From Unio delphinus (taxonomy: Eukaryota > Mollusca > Bivalvia > Unionida > Unionidae): a DNA stretch of 64,000 nt. How positions within the stretch are numbered: the stretch's first letter is position 1; each line of letters starts with the position of its first letter. A program made the position numbers and the translations under genes. Where the stretch lies: contig JAQISU010000119.1 in the NCBI GenBank assembly GCA_029339505.1, forward strand, positions 3,096,501 to 3,160,500. Direction: 5' to 3'. Under the pieces are notes generated by a model. The model was not told where the DNA came from and made no database searches. It saw only the letters and a list, made by a program, of their open reading frames with translations. Below, in pieces: positions 47,607-57,993 of this stretch.

Positions 47607-47945
47607 AGCAGCAGAAAGGGTGAATACGACAAGCTTTTACATGCATCATTTTGTCAATCCAAGGCTTCCTCGTAAATGCTTAATAGAAGCGTCCATTTGG
47701 CAAATCACAATTAAAAAATGACGACGCCAAGTTATTGTCACCGTCCGTGTGTTGCTGCATGGAAAATATTCGATTTTCGACAACAACATTGTTAGGATTT
47801 TACCGCTGATACTCGCGGACAAGCATTTACAAGGCGTCAATTCGGCAACCAAGGCTTCCTCATAAATGCTTAATACAAGCGTCCATTTGGCACAATCAGA
47901 ATTAAAAAAAAAAGACGCCACAGTCGTTGTCACCACCCCCTCTGC
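47607..47945 (+). repeat. Element 2 left TIR with internal 190-bp repeat
   Basis: After the terminal AGCAGCAGAAAGGG, two direct units start at aaggcttcct 47661 and 47851 (190 bp apart). Both contain gtccatttggca, a poly-A patch and gacgcca(c/a)ag..gttgtcac. A short palindrome gaaaatattcgattttc lies between. The matching right TIR sequence is at 63163-63460 in the same orientation because of an inversion. Confidence 0.9.
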
Positions 47946-48010
47946 TGCTATGGGGTTAACCAAATTAATTATAAATACAATGATGAATTAGCGATATATT
48001 TTTTATATAA

Positions 48011-48979
48011 ATGGCAAACGTCGGAGAAGCACAAATGACTAGTGATTTCAGCTCTAGTTTAGATTCCTTTATCGCGCTTACAACCTCTCCAGTTTCCGCA
48101 GTTATAGGCTTAAATAATTGTTCAGTATCGGCGGTAAAATCTAATTTTGCTTGTTGTCGAGCTTGCAAATTATCTCTGAAAAAATCTCTCACCGGGAGAA
48201 ATTTCTTAATCGCAGCCAACCGTTCTCTAGTTAGTGATTCACCAGAGGTAGAACCTGAGGAAAAACCTCCAAAGAAAATTAATAGTAGAAATCAAGAGCT
48301 ACAAAATAAATTTACTGAAGATGTTTGAGCACTTATCGATAAGAAAAATAAAATGATCCTGAAGAATTGATAAAATGTACAGCTTCTGGTTTTGTTGATA
48401 GATATAAATATTTAAAACCAGGAGTAAATAAAGGTTGTATCGATGATTTTAAAAAATGGATTGATGTGGTTTATAAGATTAATACAGAGTTAAACCAATT
48501 TAGCAAAGTTGATAAACGGTATAGTGCATTTGATGCTGCGGTTAGATTAAAAGATTTTGAAAATGAACAAATAAGAAAAGCTCAACAAAAACTTATACCA
48601 CCAACTCCCACAAAACAAGAACGTAAAAAAGAACAACAACGATTAAGACAAGAACAAGAACGTGTACAAGCAAGTCCACGAAGACAAGAAGACCCTGTTA
48701 TGGAAGATCCTCAACGAGAAGAACCTACAGAGGATTACGGTAATTAAAAAATTAGGTCTTAGATATCACGGTGGTAATATACCATGTTCAAGAAGTATCT
48801 TCGATGATATACCACGGTTAGAAGTTCTCATTGGAGGAAAACGAGCTGGAAATAATTCTCCAGAGATAATTAACGAAGCGGCTGAAATCTGTCAACGGCT
48901 ATTTCAAGGTGGTGTAATGGATATACAACTATATCGTAGTTTCATCGATGAACTTACCGATGATTATTACAGTGATTAA
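48011..48979 (+). pseudogene. Charged helical structural-region protein (A), with inverted segment
   Basis: Starts MANVGEA. The next ~211 bp read correctly only on the minus strand (RERLAAIKKFLPVRDFFRDN and FTADTEQLFKPITAETGE), so this segment is inverted relative to Element 1. The + strand then resumes with PEEKPPKKINSRNQELQ, a stop at 48326, FVDRYKYLKPGVNKGCIDDF, a very charged helix (KQERKKEQQRLRQEQERVQ) and, after a frameshift near 48740, PRLEVLIGGKRAGNNSPEI and NEAAEICQRLF. No known domain. First gene of the morphogenesis cluster. Confidence 0.6.
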
Positions 48980-49023
48980 TCACCACAATTGATTATCGAT
49001 TAGATATATAGCATTTAAATAAA

Positions 49024-49431
49024 ATGATAGTACATCGTAGTATGAGCCGAGCTAGACCTGTTTATGTCGTAAATTCACGATTGCCAGTGTACAAGGTGAC
49101 ATATGGAAATGGACTCGGTGATGTTGTCACTGGATTATTTAATCGAGTTGCTCCAAAACTGCTACCGATCGGTAAAGAAATAGCGTCAAAAGCTACTGGG
49201 GTTATTGGTGATAAAATTGGTACAGAAGTTGGTAACAATGCCTTTGACGTGTTTGATGTCGCCAAAGAAAAACTTATGTCGCTGGCAAGAGGTTTTATCT
49301 CGAAGAGAAAACCAGTAAAATTACAATCTACGAATCAAATGTCACCTAAGGTAGGTAACGCAATTAGTAAAATAGCAAAAGCGCGATTGAGATTAATTGC
49401 TGGTTCCGGTCTGAAACGATTAATGATTTAG
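49024..49431 (+). CDS. Basic Gly-rich virion/core-like protein (C)
   Basis: Intact 135-residue frame. YVVNSRLPVYKVTYGNGLGD near the N-terminus, then VTGLFNRVAPKLLPIGKEI, a helical Ala/Val-rich middle and a Lys/Arg-rich C-terminus (FISKRKPVK, KARLRLIAGSGLKRLMI). It lies 44 bp after gene A and 20 bp before the capsid gene. Proteins of this layout sit beside the MCP in Polinton-like viruses and may be DNA-binding or membrane-active virion components. The start at 49024 could instead be the Met at 49042, the MSRARPVYVV start nearer to the Element 1 homologue. Confidence 0.7.
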   Translation: MIVHRSMSRARPVYVVNSRLPVYKVTYGNGLGDVVTGLFNRVAPKLLPIGKEIASKATGVIGDKIGTEVGNNAFDVFDVAKEKLMSLARGFISKRKPVKLQSTNQMSPKVGNAISKIAKARLRLIAGSGLKRLMI

Positions 49432-49451
49432 ATCAACGACTATATAATAAA

Positions 49452-50837
49452 ATGTTTAAATATAAGATAGATGATGATTTTGATGTAGATGCTCCTGTAC
49501 GAAAAAATGATTTTATACGAGATTATCATTTTTTTTCATATAATGCTCAGAAACCAAATACAAGGTCACGAATTGAACTTAGATTTGATGACACATCTAA
49601 ATACTTCTTGCCATGTGAAGCATTCATCGAGGTAGAGGGACGACTAGTAAAGCATGATAATACTGGATTTGTTGATGCTGATAATCTCGAAAATATTCCG
49701 ATTTGGTTTGTCAGCAATGGCATAATGGCGCTATTTAGCAGAGCGCAGTATATAATTAGTTATACTAGAATTGAATCCATCGATAACGACATTGATATTG
49801 CAACCACAATAACAGGTTTAGCTAGATACTCTGACGATTTTATTAAATCTGCGGGTCATTCTATGATGTTTGCGAAGGATACTACCAATAGCGCTGATCA
49901 TAATCCATTTGTTATAAGATGACCACAAAATAATGCTAAAAACGTTAACGCTGATGTTGAGGATGTTGTTATAGGTAATAATCCTAATTACAACGCATGA
50001 TTTGCAGCGAGAAAAAAGAACATAGACAACTATATTTGGATTTTGTAGAGACATCAGAAGAGTTATATTTGGTGCTAGTCATACTGTAGTGTCAACACAA
50101 AGATCAGCTGATGATTATGCTCTTCACCGTAGTGATGCTGCTGGTGTTACTGACGGGAATGTATAATTGACAAAATTAGCGCTATGGATGCCAATTATGA
50201 CTCCATCGTTGACATTTGAGACGCGGTTGCTATCTTTTATGGATCATGGAGGAAAATCATTACTGTGTTGGTCTGATATTACAACAGCTACCATAACTAG
50301 TAATGTTGTTGGTGTTTTTACTTGGCAACTTGCGCTTACGAAAAATGTTCCGCGCCAAGACATATCATTGTTGCGCTGCAAAATGTGAATCGAACTCAAA
50401 AGCGAGCTGGGGTTGCAAATGATAGTTTACAATTGCGGTCTCATATGATATTTGATGAGTGTAATTTCAGTGAGGTGTCATTACGAATAAGAAATCAGCA
50501 AGAACCAGCAGAGCAGCTTATTCTCGATTACAGTAGCAATCAAATAGGACGAGTATATCATCGATTATGGTGTTATATGGGTCGTGATCAAAACATTGAT
50601 ACTGGACTCCAAATATCGCAATGGGATTTTAAAGAATTGTACCCTATTTATTACTTTTCGTTGCAACATCTTGATCTATCTAAGCACTCGACCGTTGATG
50701 TACAATTTCACGCTCGTATCGGTGATGCTCTTGGAGGATTTAGAGCAATTGTTCTTATTCTCAGTGATAAATCTATGACGCTCGAAGGTGGTGGTAAAAA
50801 AATGCGAGTCATTGACGCACCCATTGGAAATATGTAA
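49452..50837 (+). pseudogene. Major capsid protein (double jelly-roll type)
   Basis: Starts MFKYKIDDDFDVDAPVRKND; blocks SRIELRFDDTSKYFLPCEAF, IEVEGRLVKHD, FVSNGIMALFSRAQYII, DIATTITGLARYSDDFIKSA, then stops at 49920 and 49998 and frame breaks; then LTKLALWMPIMTPSLTFETR, FMDHGGKSLLCW, HIIVALQNVNR, SHMIFDECNFSEVSL, YMGRDQNIDTGLQISQWDF, IYYFSLQHLDLSKHSTVDV and a conserved end RVIDAPIGNM. About 460 residues if uninterrupted, normal for Polinton-type MCPs. The final half (50322-50837) is one open frame. Capsid identity is inferred from position and beta-rich blocks. Confidence 0.8.
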
Positions 50838-50869
50838 CACGATAATTACATTGTCACTATCTAAATAAA

Positions 50870-51330
50870 ATGTCGTACAATCATATTAATGTCACCCTGA
50901 TACCTGATCAGGTAAAAAAACTACAATCAAAAATTATACTACGTGTGGAGCAACAATAACGCTAAAAAAGAACAAATGACAGGTGGATCAAATAAGTTAT
51001 CGCTGAAAAAAAACTCAGTTTAATCGTTTCGATAAAGCTAAAACTGCTGGTACAGGAATCAAAATAACTTTGTCACAAGCTGCTGTCAACGATATGATTA
51101 AAACCGGTGGTATATTCCCGTTGTTAGCTGCGATTCCAGCGTTGATTGCAGCAGCGGCTCCAGCGGTGGCTAAAGCGGCGGTGCTAGGGGCTATTGTTAC
51201 TGCTGTAGCGCTTGCAGTAAAGAAAGCAACGGGTGCATCAGTTCGCGCTAAATACAAAAAATGGAGCGTGGATTCAGATTACCGGGAAGTCGGTACACAA
51301 AACACTATGGGACCGGATCAAGATAACTAA
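50870..51330 (+). pseudogene. Hydrophobic small virion protein (E)
   Basis: Starts MSYNHINVTLIPDQVKKLQ; after frame breaks it continues MTGGSNKLSL, FDKAKTAGTGIKITLSQAAV and NDMIKTGGIFPLLAAIPALI followed by an Ala/Val-rich hydrophobic stretch (AAAAPAVAKAAVLGAIVTAV), then a polar tail to 51330. A VTLxPxQ N-terminus with a GG and a hydrophobic C-terminus is a pattern I know from Polinton-type minor virion proteins, possibly membrane-active. Follows the MCP by 32 bp in both elements. Confidence 0.65.
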
Positions 51331-51475
51331 AAGTTCTCATCTCGGTCAATTTAATAATTTGCGTAAATTTTTTAGAAAAACTGATGATGATGTCGGCAAA
51401 TTTTTTGGTAAGGATGTTAAACCAGAAGAAATCAAAACAACCCTTGAAAATATTATTACAAACTCGATGAAATAA
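51331..51475 (+). pseudogene. Remnant of helical protein (F)
   Basis: Only the C-terminal ~47 residues are recognisable (GQFNNLRKFFRKTDDDVGKF, FGKDVKPEEIKTTLENII). Element 1 has a longer version with two LR.EY repeats. Most of the 5' part is missing here. Confidence 0.45.
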
Positions 51476-51480
51476 CCTCG

Positions 51481-51939
51481 ATTAATAACCGATTGGGTGT
51501 TATTCGCGAAGAGAGATCAATTTCAGATTCAATCGCGGATATTAACAAATCCATCGATGAGATGAAAAACGTCATCGAAGCAATTAAGGGTGATGCAGCG
51601 AGGATAATAACAATCATCGAAGAAACAAAAATTCCTCATGAGAAAACCAACAACGTAGTATACACGATTCAATACGGAACATTTGCGTGGACTCCACTAA
51701 ATAACATATTAAGTATGACTCCAATCGTCAAGGGTATTTATCGATTAACACTAGTATCACAAACTCAATTTAGTATATCATCGTCGAGTTCATCTGGGGT
51801 CAACAATACGATATAGACGATCATCGACAAGGATACAATTGAACAATTTACAATAACATCCTCTGATAATAATTTGGCTAGGGTTTCAGTAAAATGGTAT
51901 GTGGAATTCGTAGCGGATTTAAGTAAACAACTAAACTAA
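51481..51939 (+). pseudogene. Coiled-coil protein (G)
   Basis: Helical N-terminal part (SIADINKSIDEMKNVIEAIK), then TKIPHEKTNNVVYTIQYGTF, KGIYRLTLVSQTQFSIS and a Ser run. One in-frame TAG at 51814 interrupts it before YVEFVADLSKQLN. About 150 residues. The Ser run followed by a beta-like end could suit a stalk-and-knob protein, but this is speculative. Confidence 0.55.
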
Positions 51940-51981
51940 AAAGTTTCAACTGATTTTCCATTGAAATTGTTCACTGCTGTA

Positions 51982-53045
51982 ATGAATAAAACGTCATTGC
52001 CGACGATATTTTCAGTGTCTCAATACCGTTATGATACCGTCAAAGAGTTTCAAACTAGCCTAGGAATACTCGCTGAACAAGATCGCGTACAAATAAAAAA
52101 ATACCTAGGAAGAATCAACGTCATTGGCGTAACCGTGTACTCGGTATCTGGTGTAATCACTGGTGCTGGAATAATACTATCTTTGGTTACAATGGTTGCC
52201 CCGATCGTTATTCCAATTTGTATATATGTGGCGACAACCATCGCGGGGTTGTTATCAATTAATAACAAACCAAAAAAATCGTGTTCCCAGCAAAAATTAC
52301 ACGATTACGTTGTTAAACTCGCTACAGTATCCAATGCATACTCACAATTGTTAATGTTGATCTCAACATCCATCGATGATACAATTATATCCGATGATGA
52401 ATTCTCGAAGACGGTTCCGTTGTATGATTCAACGATCGAGTTGCTCCAAACAATGTCACAAGAACTGCTTCAACGAATAGCAGAAAATACCACCACGACG
52501 AAAACAAAATTGATCTCGCTGGTAACGAAAATACCAGAGTTCAGCGTTGAATTTAACCCTCCGCTGGCAGCATCCGAGATAGCGCTAACACAATTAAGAT
52601 GTTACTACAGCTGTCTAAATGTGCGATCAGCACTATTTAATGGTAAACAGCCCAATAATAGTTTTACATTCTCGTATAAAAATAAAGTCAATCCGGATGG
52701 TACTACTGAACCAGAATGGCACACAATATATTTACCCAAGGGCGCATATGACATCGAAGATATCAACGCGACGATCATAGATTCCATTCAAGCAATCACA
52801 GGAAAAAAACATTGACGTCCCAGATGGACCTGATAAATCTCCCATTGAAATAAAAGGACATGAACCACTGTTCTCAACGACCATTGAGACAAATTCACCT
52901 AACTACGCCATAGATATATATAACAGCTCAATTATAACTTTGTTGGGTTACCCTGAGTATATCCCAGGCACCGTTGATATAAAAGATCTACCACGTGAGC
53001 CATTAAAATCCGACTTTTTTTCCACGAAAAAAGATTATCATGGTT
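51982..53045 (+). pseudogene. TM/penton-like minor structural protein (H)
   Basis: Starts MNKTSLPTIFSVSQYRYDTV. Hydrophobic region INVIGVTVYSVSGVITGAGI to VIPICIYVATTIAGLL (residues ~45-95), a helical middle (LHDYVVKLATVSNAYSQLLM, DDTIISDDEF) and a C-terminal beta domain (LRCYYSCLNVRSAL, WHTIYLPKGAYDIEDINATI, IETNSPNYAIDIYNSSIITL). A frameshift near 52812 separates the last part. The C-terminal pattern is shared with other transposon-virus minor capsid or penton-like proteins. Exact role inferred. Confidence 0.65.
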
Positions 53046-53773
53046 TTGATGGTTTTGATGAATTTGTTCTTCGTAGTGTTCCTAAGTTATCATATACGTT
53101 GCCATCCGATGAGTCTTATACTCGTTTAAGAGCAGAGGAGGGGCGTACTACATTTCCTGTAGAATATATTACTTTATATCTCCAACTTCTTAATACAAAT
53201 TTCGAGCGATTTCTAGGTTATTTGATAACAGCAATAAGTGAAATCCCATCACACCGCGATGATGTCATTAAATACATGGAAGTGTGTAATCAAATTATCT
53301 CCGATATCAATAAGTATAATTTTCAAATGGTTCAATGGATTCTCCCTGATAATGATCCTGCAACGAGAACATCATTTGCAGTAAAACACAATATCCGCGT
53401 TGAGGATATTCCCACGTTTAAGTTTCCAGGATATAATGTACCATGGATGCGCCAAAAACTCAGTGACACCATCGATGAATTCTTCCCACGGATTCACACA
53501 GCATGGTTGAATAGTCTTCCTGCGGTTCATTTCCAAACACCTGAACCTAAAAAATTCGATTTCTTCACTGATGAATTACCTACTGTTGATCCAAAGTACA
53601 ATTACAATTTTGACATTAATTTTCTACGTGCCAGTGATATCTATGAAAAATATTCATATGATGTCTACGACGGAACAGAAACTGATGCACTTGGAAAATA
53701 CGAATGCAACGAGTATGGTAGAATAATATGGCGATTTTCTCTTGGCGCTCAAAGTGCATTTGTAGTCACATAA
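53046..53773 (+). pseudogene. Helical structural-region protein (I), copy 1
   Basis: Open from ~52940 through 53773. Holds LNTNFERFLGYLITAISEIP, VIKYMEVCNQIISDINKYN, the family motif FKFPGYNVPWMRQKLSDTID with EFFPRIHTAWL, then a Phe/Tyr/Asp-rich region. The upstream boundary with gene H is unclear because the frame runs on from it. A related shorter protein follows at 53790, so this is a tandem duplicate. Unknown family. Confidence 0.55.
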
Positions 53774-53789
53774 AAAGTTTGTGATATTC

Positions 53790-54279
53790 TCCACGATGAA
53801 GCAATTATTTTCAAACAAATCTGAACCAGCTTCGAGAAAATCTACAACGATCTCTGCTACTCGATTTAACAACTTCACGTGATACAATCAGGCAACAACA
53901 ACTAAATCAAATTATCGCCGATATGAATTACCTCGACGATAGATTACTCTGGTTGGTCTACGAAGATAAATCTCCCAGCAAAGAAAAATTCAAAAAAATA
54001 TTTTCACGCACTGATAACGATTTAGCCTTTATGAAATTTCCAGGATGGGATGTACCAGCGATGAAGAAGTCGCTGAGGTTTTTCATTGACGAATTTTTCC
54101 CAGAAATTCATACATTATGGTTTAAAATAAATCCCCCGAATGAAATACCACGGTTGAATAATTCAGTATTCAACAATAACAAACACAGATCACCAGGCAA
54201 CGTTGATATATCATCCACGATTGCCATACACGTTTTTTGTGATGCAGTGTTAGGTAGTTTTCAGATAACGCTGATCTAG
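53790..54279 (+). pseudogene. Helical structural-region protein (J), copy 2
   Basis: Diverged repeat of gene I: MNYLDDRLLWLVYEDK, MKFPGWDVPAMKKSLRFFID, EFFPEIHTLW and a conserved end NVDISSTIAIHVFCDAVLGS, which is the same end as the single Element 1 gene (26850). The segment before 53923 is frame-disrupted. The end motif suggests gene I of Element 2 lost, or never had, this C-terminus. Confidence 0.55.
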
Positions 54280-54439
54280 GATACATCCTATACACGTTTT
54301 CCCCAAATGTTTCCCCGGGGAGTCTCATCGTGATGAATCCGCCTCATTTAAGTTACTTGGAAACCACCAATGACCTTATCACGAGGATGAATATTAGATT
54401 AACCGACCAGAACTTTTCCTTGGTTGATCTTCGGAGGGA

Positions 54440-55010
54440 ACAATTACAAATGACGTTAGATATAAAGTCCTGAGGACTTTCATCGTGAAAATCCCTTTGA
54501 AATTGCAAAGTAATTTATGATTTCAACAAGAATTTTCAATAAAATAGTTATAACTAAATTTTTTTTGATGATTTTTGCTGAGTTGTGTCTGTTTTTATTG
54601 AAAAATCTTTGATTTTCAGTGATTTTTGTCTGTTTTTTATGCAATTTTGGTGCATTCAGTAAAAATCTCGAAGAGATTTTACGGTCAAGTAGTCGATTTT
54701 CCATGTTATTTCTCGTAGACTTTTTCAACTGAAAATCCTTTTTAGGATTTCACGGTGAATTTTTGATGATTTTTGATGATTTTTGTCTGTTTTTGCTTAA
54801 AAAGGTAAAAAAAAGTCCGTTAAAAATCATAAAATGATTTTCGGTCTCAGAGTCGATTTGTAATGTTATTTCTCGTAGACTTTTTCCACTTCAGTAGGAA
54901 TTTTTAGTGATTGGAAAATCGAAGATTTTCAAGTTAGCTTGTAAAGTCCTACGGACTTTCATCGTAAATTACTTTGAAAATCTTCGATTTTTCATTAAAC
55001 ACTGAACCCG
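54440..55010. repeat. Array of short perfect hairpins
   Basis: At least seven near-perfect palindromes in ~550 bp: AAAGTCCTGAGGACTTT (54466), AAAATCTCGAAGAGATTTT (54661), AAAATCCTTTTTAGGATTT, AAAATCATAAAATGATTTT (54822), GAAAATCGAAGATTTTC, AAAGTCCTACGGACTTT (54945) and GAAAATCTTCGATTTTTC. They share cores with a palindrome in the TIR (gaaaatcttcgattttc, near 63273) and with 55368-55440. No protein coding is supported. Confidence 0.85.
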
Positions 55011-55026
55011 TATAGATTTATATATA

Positions 55027-55284
55027 ATGTATCAACACGAACGGGTATTTATTTACGACAAGGATAAACTAGGAGATGCTATCAGAAAGTGTTTTTCTGA
55101 TTCGGAATCTCTTCGAGATTCAACCGTTGATCTGCTGTTAGACAGTCTCGGTAATGAAAAATTCCTACTGACAAGCGAACAAATACAACAGTTAGATCGA
55201 TATGTCATAACGGTTATTAGTTGTAGTCGAGATCAAACTATGCAGTATGTTCATTCACGCCTGCGTGTTGAAGAGTTAATATGA
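55027..55284 (+). CDS. Small ORF, 85 aa, unknown
   Basis: Open frame MYQHERVFIYDKDKLGDAIR...; acidic and helical, with LLLDSLGNEK and SRDQTMQYVHSRLRVEEL. It begins just after the hairpin array and contains one such palindrome itself (gaatctcttcgagattc). No homologue seen in Element 1 and no domain recognised. It could be a genuine accessory gene, given its integrity among broken neighbours, or chance. The following 55285-55659 has only palindromic tttcaa(t/c)ggaaaatc repeats and GC-rich anonymous sequence. Confidence 0.45.
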   Translation: MYQHERVFIYDKDKLGDAIRKCFSDSESLRDSTVDLLLDSLGNEKFLLTSEQIQQLDRYVITVISCSRDQTMQYVHSRLRVEELI

Positions 55285-55659
55285 ATACTAAACAGGTGAT
55301 ATTGACCTACAAACAACTCTATCATCGTATTAACACAAGAGTATCAATGCTGTTTTTTAAAAATGTACGATTTTCAATGGAAAATCATACAGATTTCAAT
55401 GGAAAATCCAACGGATTTCAACGGAAAATCATACAAATTTCAATGACCAAAAATCAATAAAAAAAATAACTCCCTGAATTATTATCAATTATTAATCCGT
55501 GAAGCCCACCCCAAATTTACAATCACTTCCTGGTCGTAAACCTGTGTTTACAAATTTGTATTCTAGTTGAACGCGCGCGCTCTACCTGATCATAAACAGG
55601 TATTGAGAGTATTGTATACATGTCAATGTATAGTGAGAATTGTACCTGTCCGAAGTATT

Positions 55660-56026
55660 TATAACTCTGTTGAGGTATCAAGTGGTGATTTTTTGATAAG
55701 CATTTTAATATTTCTAATTTTTTAATTAATTTCGCTTTGGATCTGATACTCTCGACCTAAATCTTTTCTAACCTTTCCCACGATAGTAAATAACGGGACA
55801 AACTTGTCTACGTCATTTTCCTTGAAGGAATCATACATCGCCTGTTGGATACGTTTAATAAATTCATATGACTTAGGTAATGTGTATTTATTCCATTGCA
55901 TGTTCTCTTGTATATCATTATAATCGGAAAGAATCTGGTCACAATGTAACCTTTCTGATAATTGAATCCCTGATTTTTCAATTTTGATATCTAATTTATA
56001 ATCTGATTAATATTTTCATGATTCAT
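55660..56026 (-). pseudogene. Small helical protein (L)
   Basis: Minus-strand homologue of 39325-39670: start MNHENINQII, then frame-shifted SYEFIKRIQQAMYDSF, VDKFVPLFTIVGKVR and QIQSEIN..KIRNIKMLIKK. It lies downstream of the structural cluster and antisense to it, whereas in Element 1 it lies upstream and co-directional. Frame breaks near 55985, 55890 and 55740. Confidence 0.6.
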
Positions 56027-56030
56027 TATA

Positions 56031-56032
<2 letters not shown>

Positions 56033-56108
<76 letters not shown>
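56033..56108. repeat. (AT)n microsatellite
   Basis: AT run just upstream of the start of gene L. Confidence 0.95.
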
Positions 56109-56112
<4 letters not shown>

Positions 56113-56169
56113 TATATTTTTAATTACAAAAAAATAAAAAAAATGTATTTTTTAAAAATGAACTGTGTC

Positions 56170-56760
56170 TGTGATAAGATGTTTGGTCATCTTAGCACGT
56201 CCAGAGATATTTATGTGATTATATGATGATATTTGTGAACTCCGTTCATGGTAAGTTGTTGTATCATCTTACTCACACCTAGGGATATTATGCGATTATA
56301 TAGGATGAACCCCATTATATGCCTCAGGTGCCTCCAGTTCGGAGACGCGTAGAGGTTATAACATATATACGACAATACAAGTACCACTAAACACAATCCC
56401 CTGCGAAGATATCTAATTCGTCAAAAAACGGGTTAGAAATCTTAGAAGCTATGCTTATGGAATGGACATCACAATACATAATACATATTTGCATCTTTTT
56501 ATTAGACTGAATTGAATGGATTATTTAACAATGAATGACGTCAATGGCGTGGTATTATAATACAATGAATGAATGATAATGGATGATAATAACGGGGGCG
56601 GGTCTACATTCATACGTCAATCATTAAAACCTAGATAAAATCATAGGTTGTATGAATACAAAAGAATTATCAATACACCGGATGGTGTGCAGGCTGTAAT
56701 GATTGGCGTTTCATTTTCGTCCGCTAAAAACCCCCAATATTATAAAAAACGATATGGTAT
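56170..56760. other. Conserved non-coding block of the element family
   Basis: Counterpart of 39720-40560 in Element 1, in the same absolute orientation although the elements are inverted. Contains two degenerate copies of the 73-bp repeat (gtgaactccgttcatggtaa, cacacctagggatattatgc), the gatatctaattcgtcaaaaa word, gggggcgggtctacattca and cccccaat. 56761-57246 shows nothing recognisable. Confidence 0.6.
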
Positions 56761-57246
56761 ATAAGCTGTTTATAGATGAAAAACAGAACACAGAGGTGTG
56801 TGATTTTATTCCTTGTTGTGTTTAATAATTGACAACCCTGAAGCAAAACCAAATACTTGAAAAAATACAAAAAAAATGCGAATACAACTGTTTGTAAACA
56901 CTGCGTGTTTGATTCATTTTCTTACAAAACAGATAATTGATTATATCCTGTTGAGATTCATGACAATTATAACAGCCAATCAAAAACTACCATCGAAATT
57001 AGGTGACACATCAAAACCCATCGAGATTACCTCTCTTTGTTAAGCGTAATATACCTAAACGAGTTATTCCCCTTAATGCTATTATAGAATAATGCAAAAT
57101 ACATATAGTTAGACATAAGTAAACTGAATTTTTTGTCCATTTTTTCTGGAGACAGCGGTCTTGGTTATTCCCTCTGCAACGAGTCGTACGGAGGGCATAC
57201 AAATATCGAAATACCTACCGGCGCTTTTCAAAGATTGAAATACTAT

Positions 57247-57600
57247 TTATTCGTTAGTTGTTGTATTAAATGATTTTACAGGTCTCGCATTTTTTGAGTA
57301 TTTTCCAGTTCTTCCCCGTTTCAAATTATGACTTTGTGTAACAGCTTGTAGATTTGATAAAGAATTGTTCTTAGGATTGGAATCAATGTGATCGATAACA
57401 AAACCATCTTTGATCAATCCATGGATACACTCGAATGCAAAACGATGATTAAGATGCATTTTCCCTCCAGAGTTAAACATCAAATACCCCCTACCATTGT
57501 CAACACCAACTAGCTTCTTCAGTCTGCGATGTCTGACAATACCATCACGGGATACCTTATAGTTTACAATCACAGGTTGTGGTCGGAATTCTTGGTTCAT
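57247..57600 (-). CDS. HNH endonuclease, intact
   Basis: A 117-residue complete frame. N-terminal YKVSRDGIVRHRRLKKLVGV and GYLMFNSGGKMHLNHRFAFE, then the catalytic HNH core GFVIDHIDSNPKNNSLSNLQ with AVTQSHN. Layout matches the HNH_3-like family of phage and large-virus free-standing or homing nucleases. Ends with a Lys/Arg-rich tail. Located between the conserved non-coding block and the zinc-ribbon gene, facing away from the polymerase. Its integrity contrasts with the broken copy in Element 1 and with nearly all other genes here. Role (genome processing, selfish homing or competitor exclusion) unknown. Confidence 0.88.
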   Translation of the reverse strand: MNQEFRPQPVIVNYKVSRDGIVRHRRLKKLVGVDNGRGYLMFNSGGKMHLNHRFAFECIHGLIKDGFVIDHIDSNPKNNSLSNLQAVTQSHNLKRGRTGKYSKNARPVKSFNTTTNE

Positions 57601-57615
57601 GTATATACAATAATA

Positions 57616-57950
57616 CTATTTGTCTAATTCATTATTTGGTTGAATGATAACACTACCTGAGAATCTATGAATGTAGTCTTTGGAGTTCTTATAATCTTGT
57701 CATTGACGCTGTCAGGGGTTCAGTCAGATTCATTGATGGAATCTTTGATGGAGATCTTAGCTCGTTTATCATAATAACGCTTCAACTCTCTATCGTTTGC
57801 CACCGCATCTGATACACAACTGTGATTTTCCTCTCACTCCTACCCCACATTGTATACAAGCGACCGGGCCAAGACTTCCGTTACGAACGCTTTGCATGAT
57901 TTGTTACACGGGGTTACTGATCCAATCATGAGCCATTTACAATGATTCAT
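57616..57950 (-). pseudogene. Zinc-ribbon protein, ~100 aa
   Basis: Starts MNHCKWLMIGSVTPCNKSC; then frame-shifted CIQCGVGVRGKSQLCIRCGG and ELKRYYDKR. It ends near 57616 after PNNELDK-like residues. Same Cys layout as 25931-26236. Divergent promoter region of 43 bp shared with the polymerase gene. Confidence 0.68.
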
Positions 57951-57993
57951 TATATAATAAACTCTCTATATAAATACTTGTTTTAATTATAAT

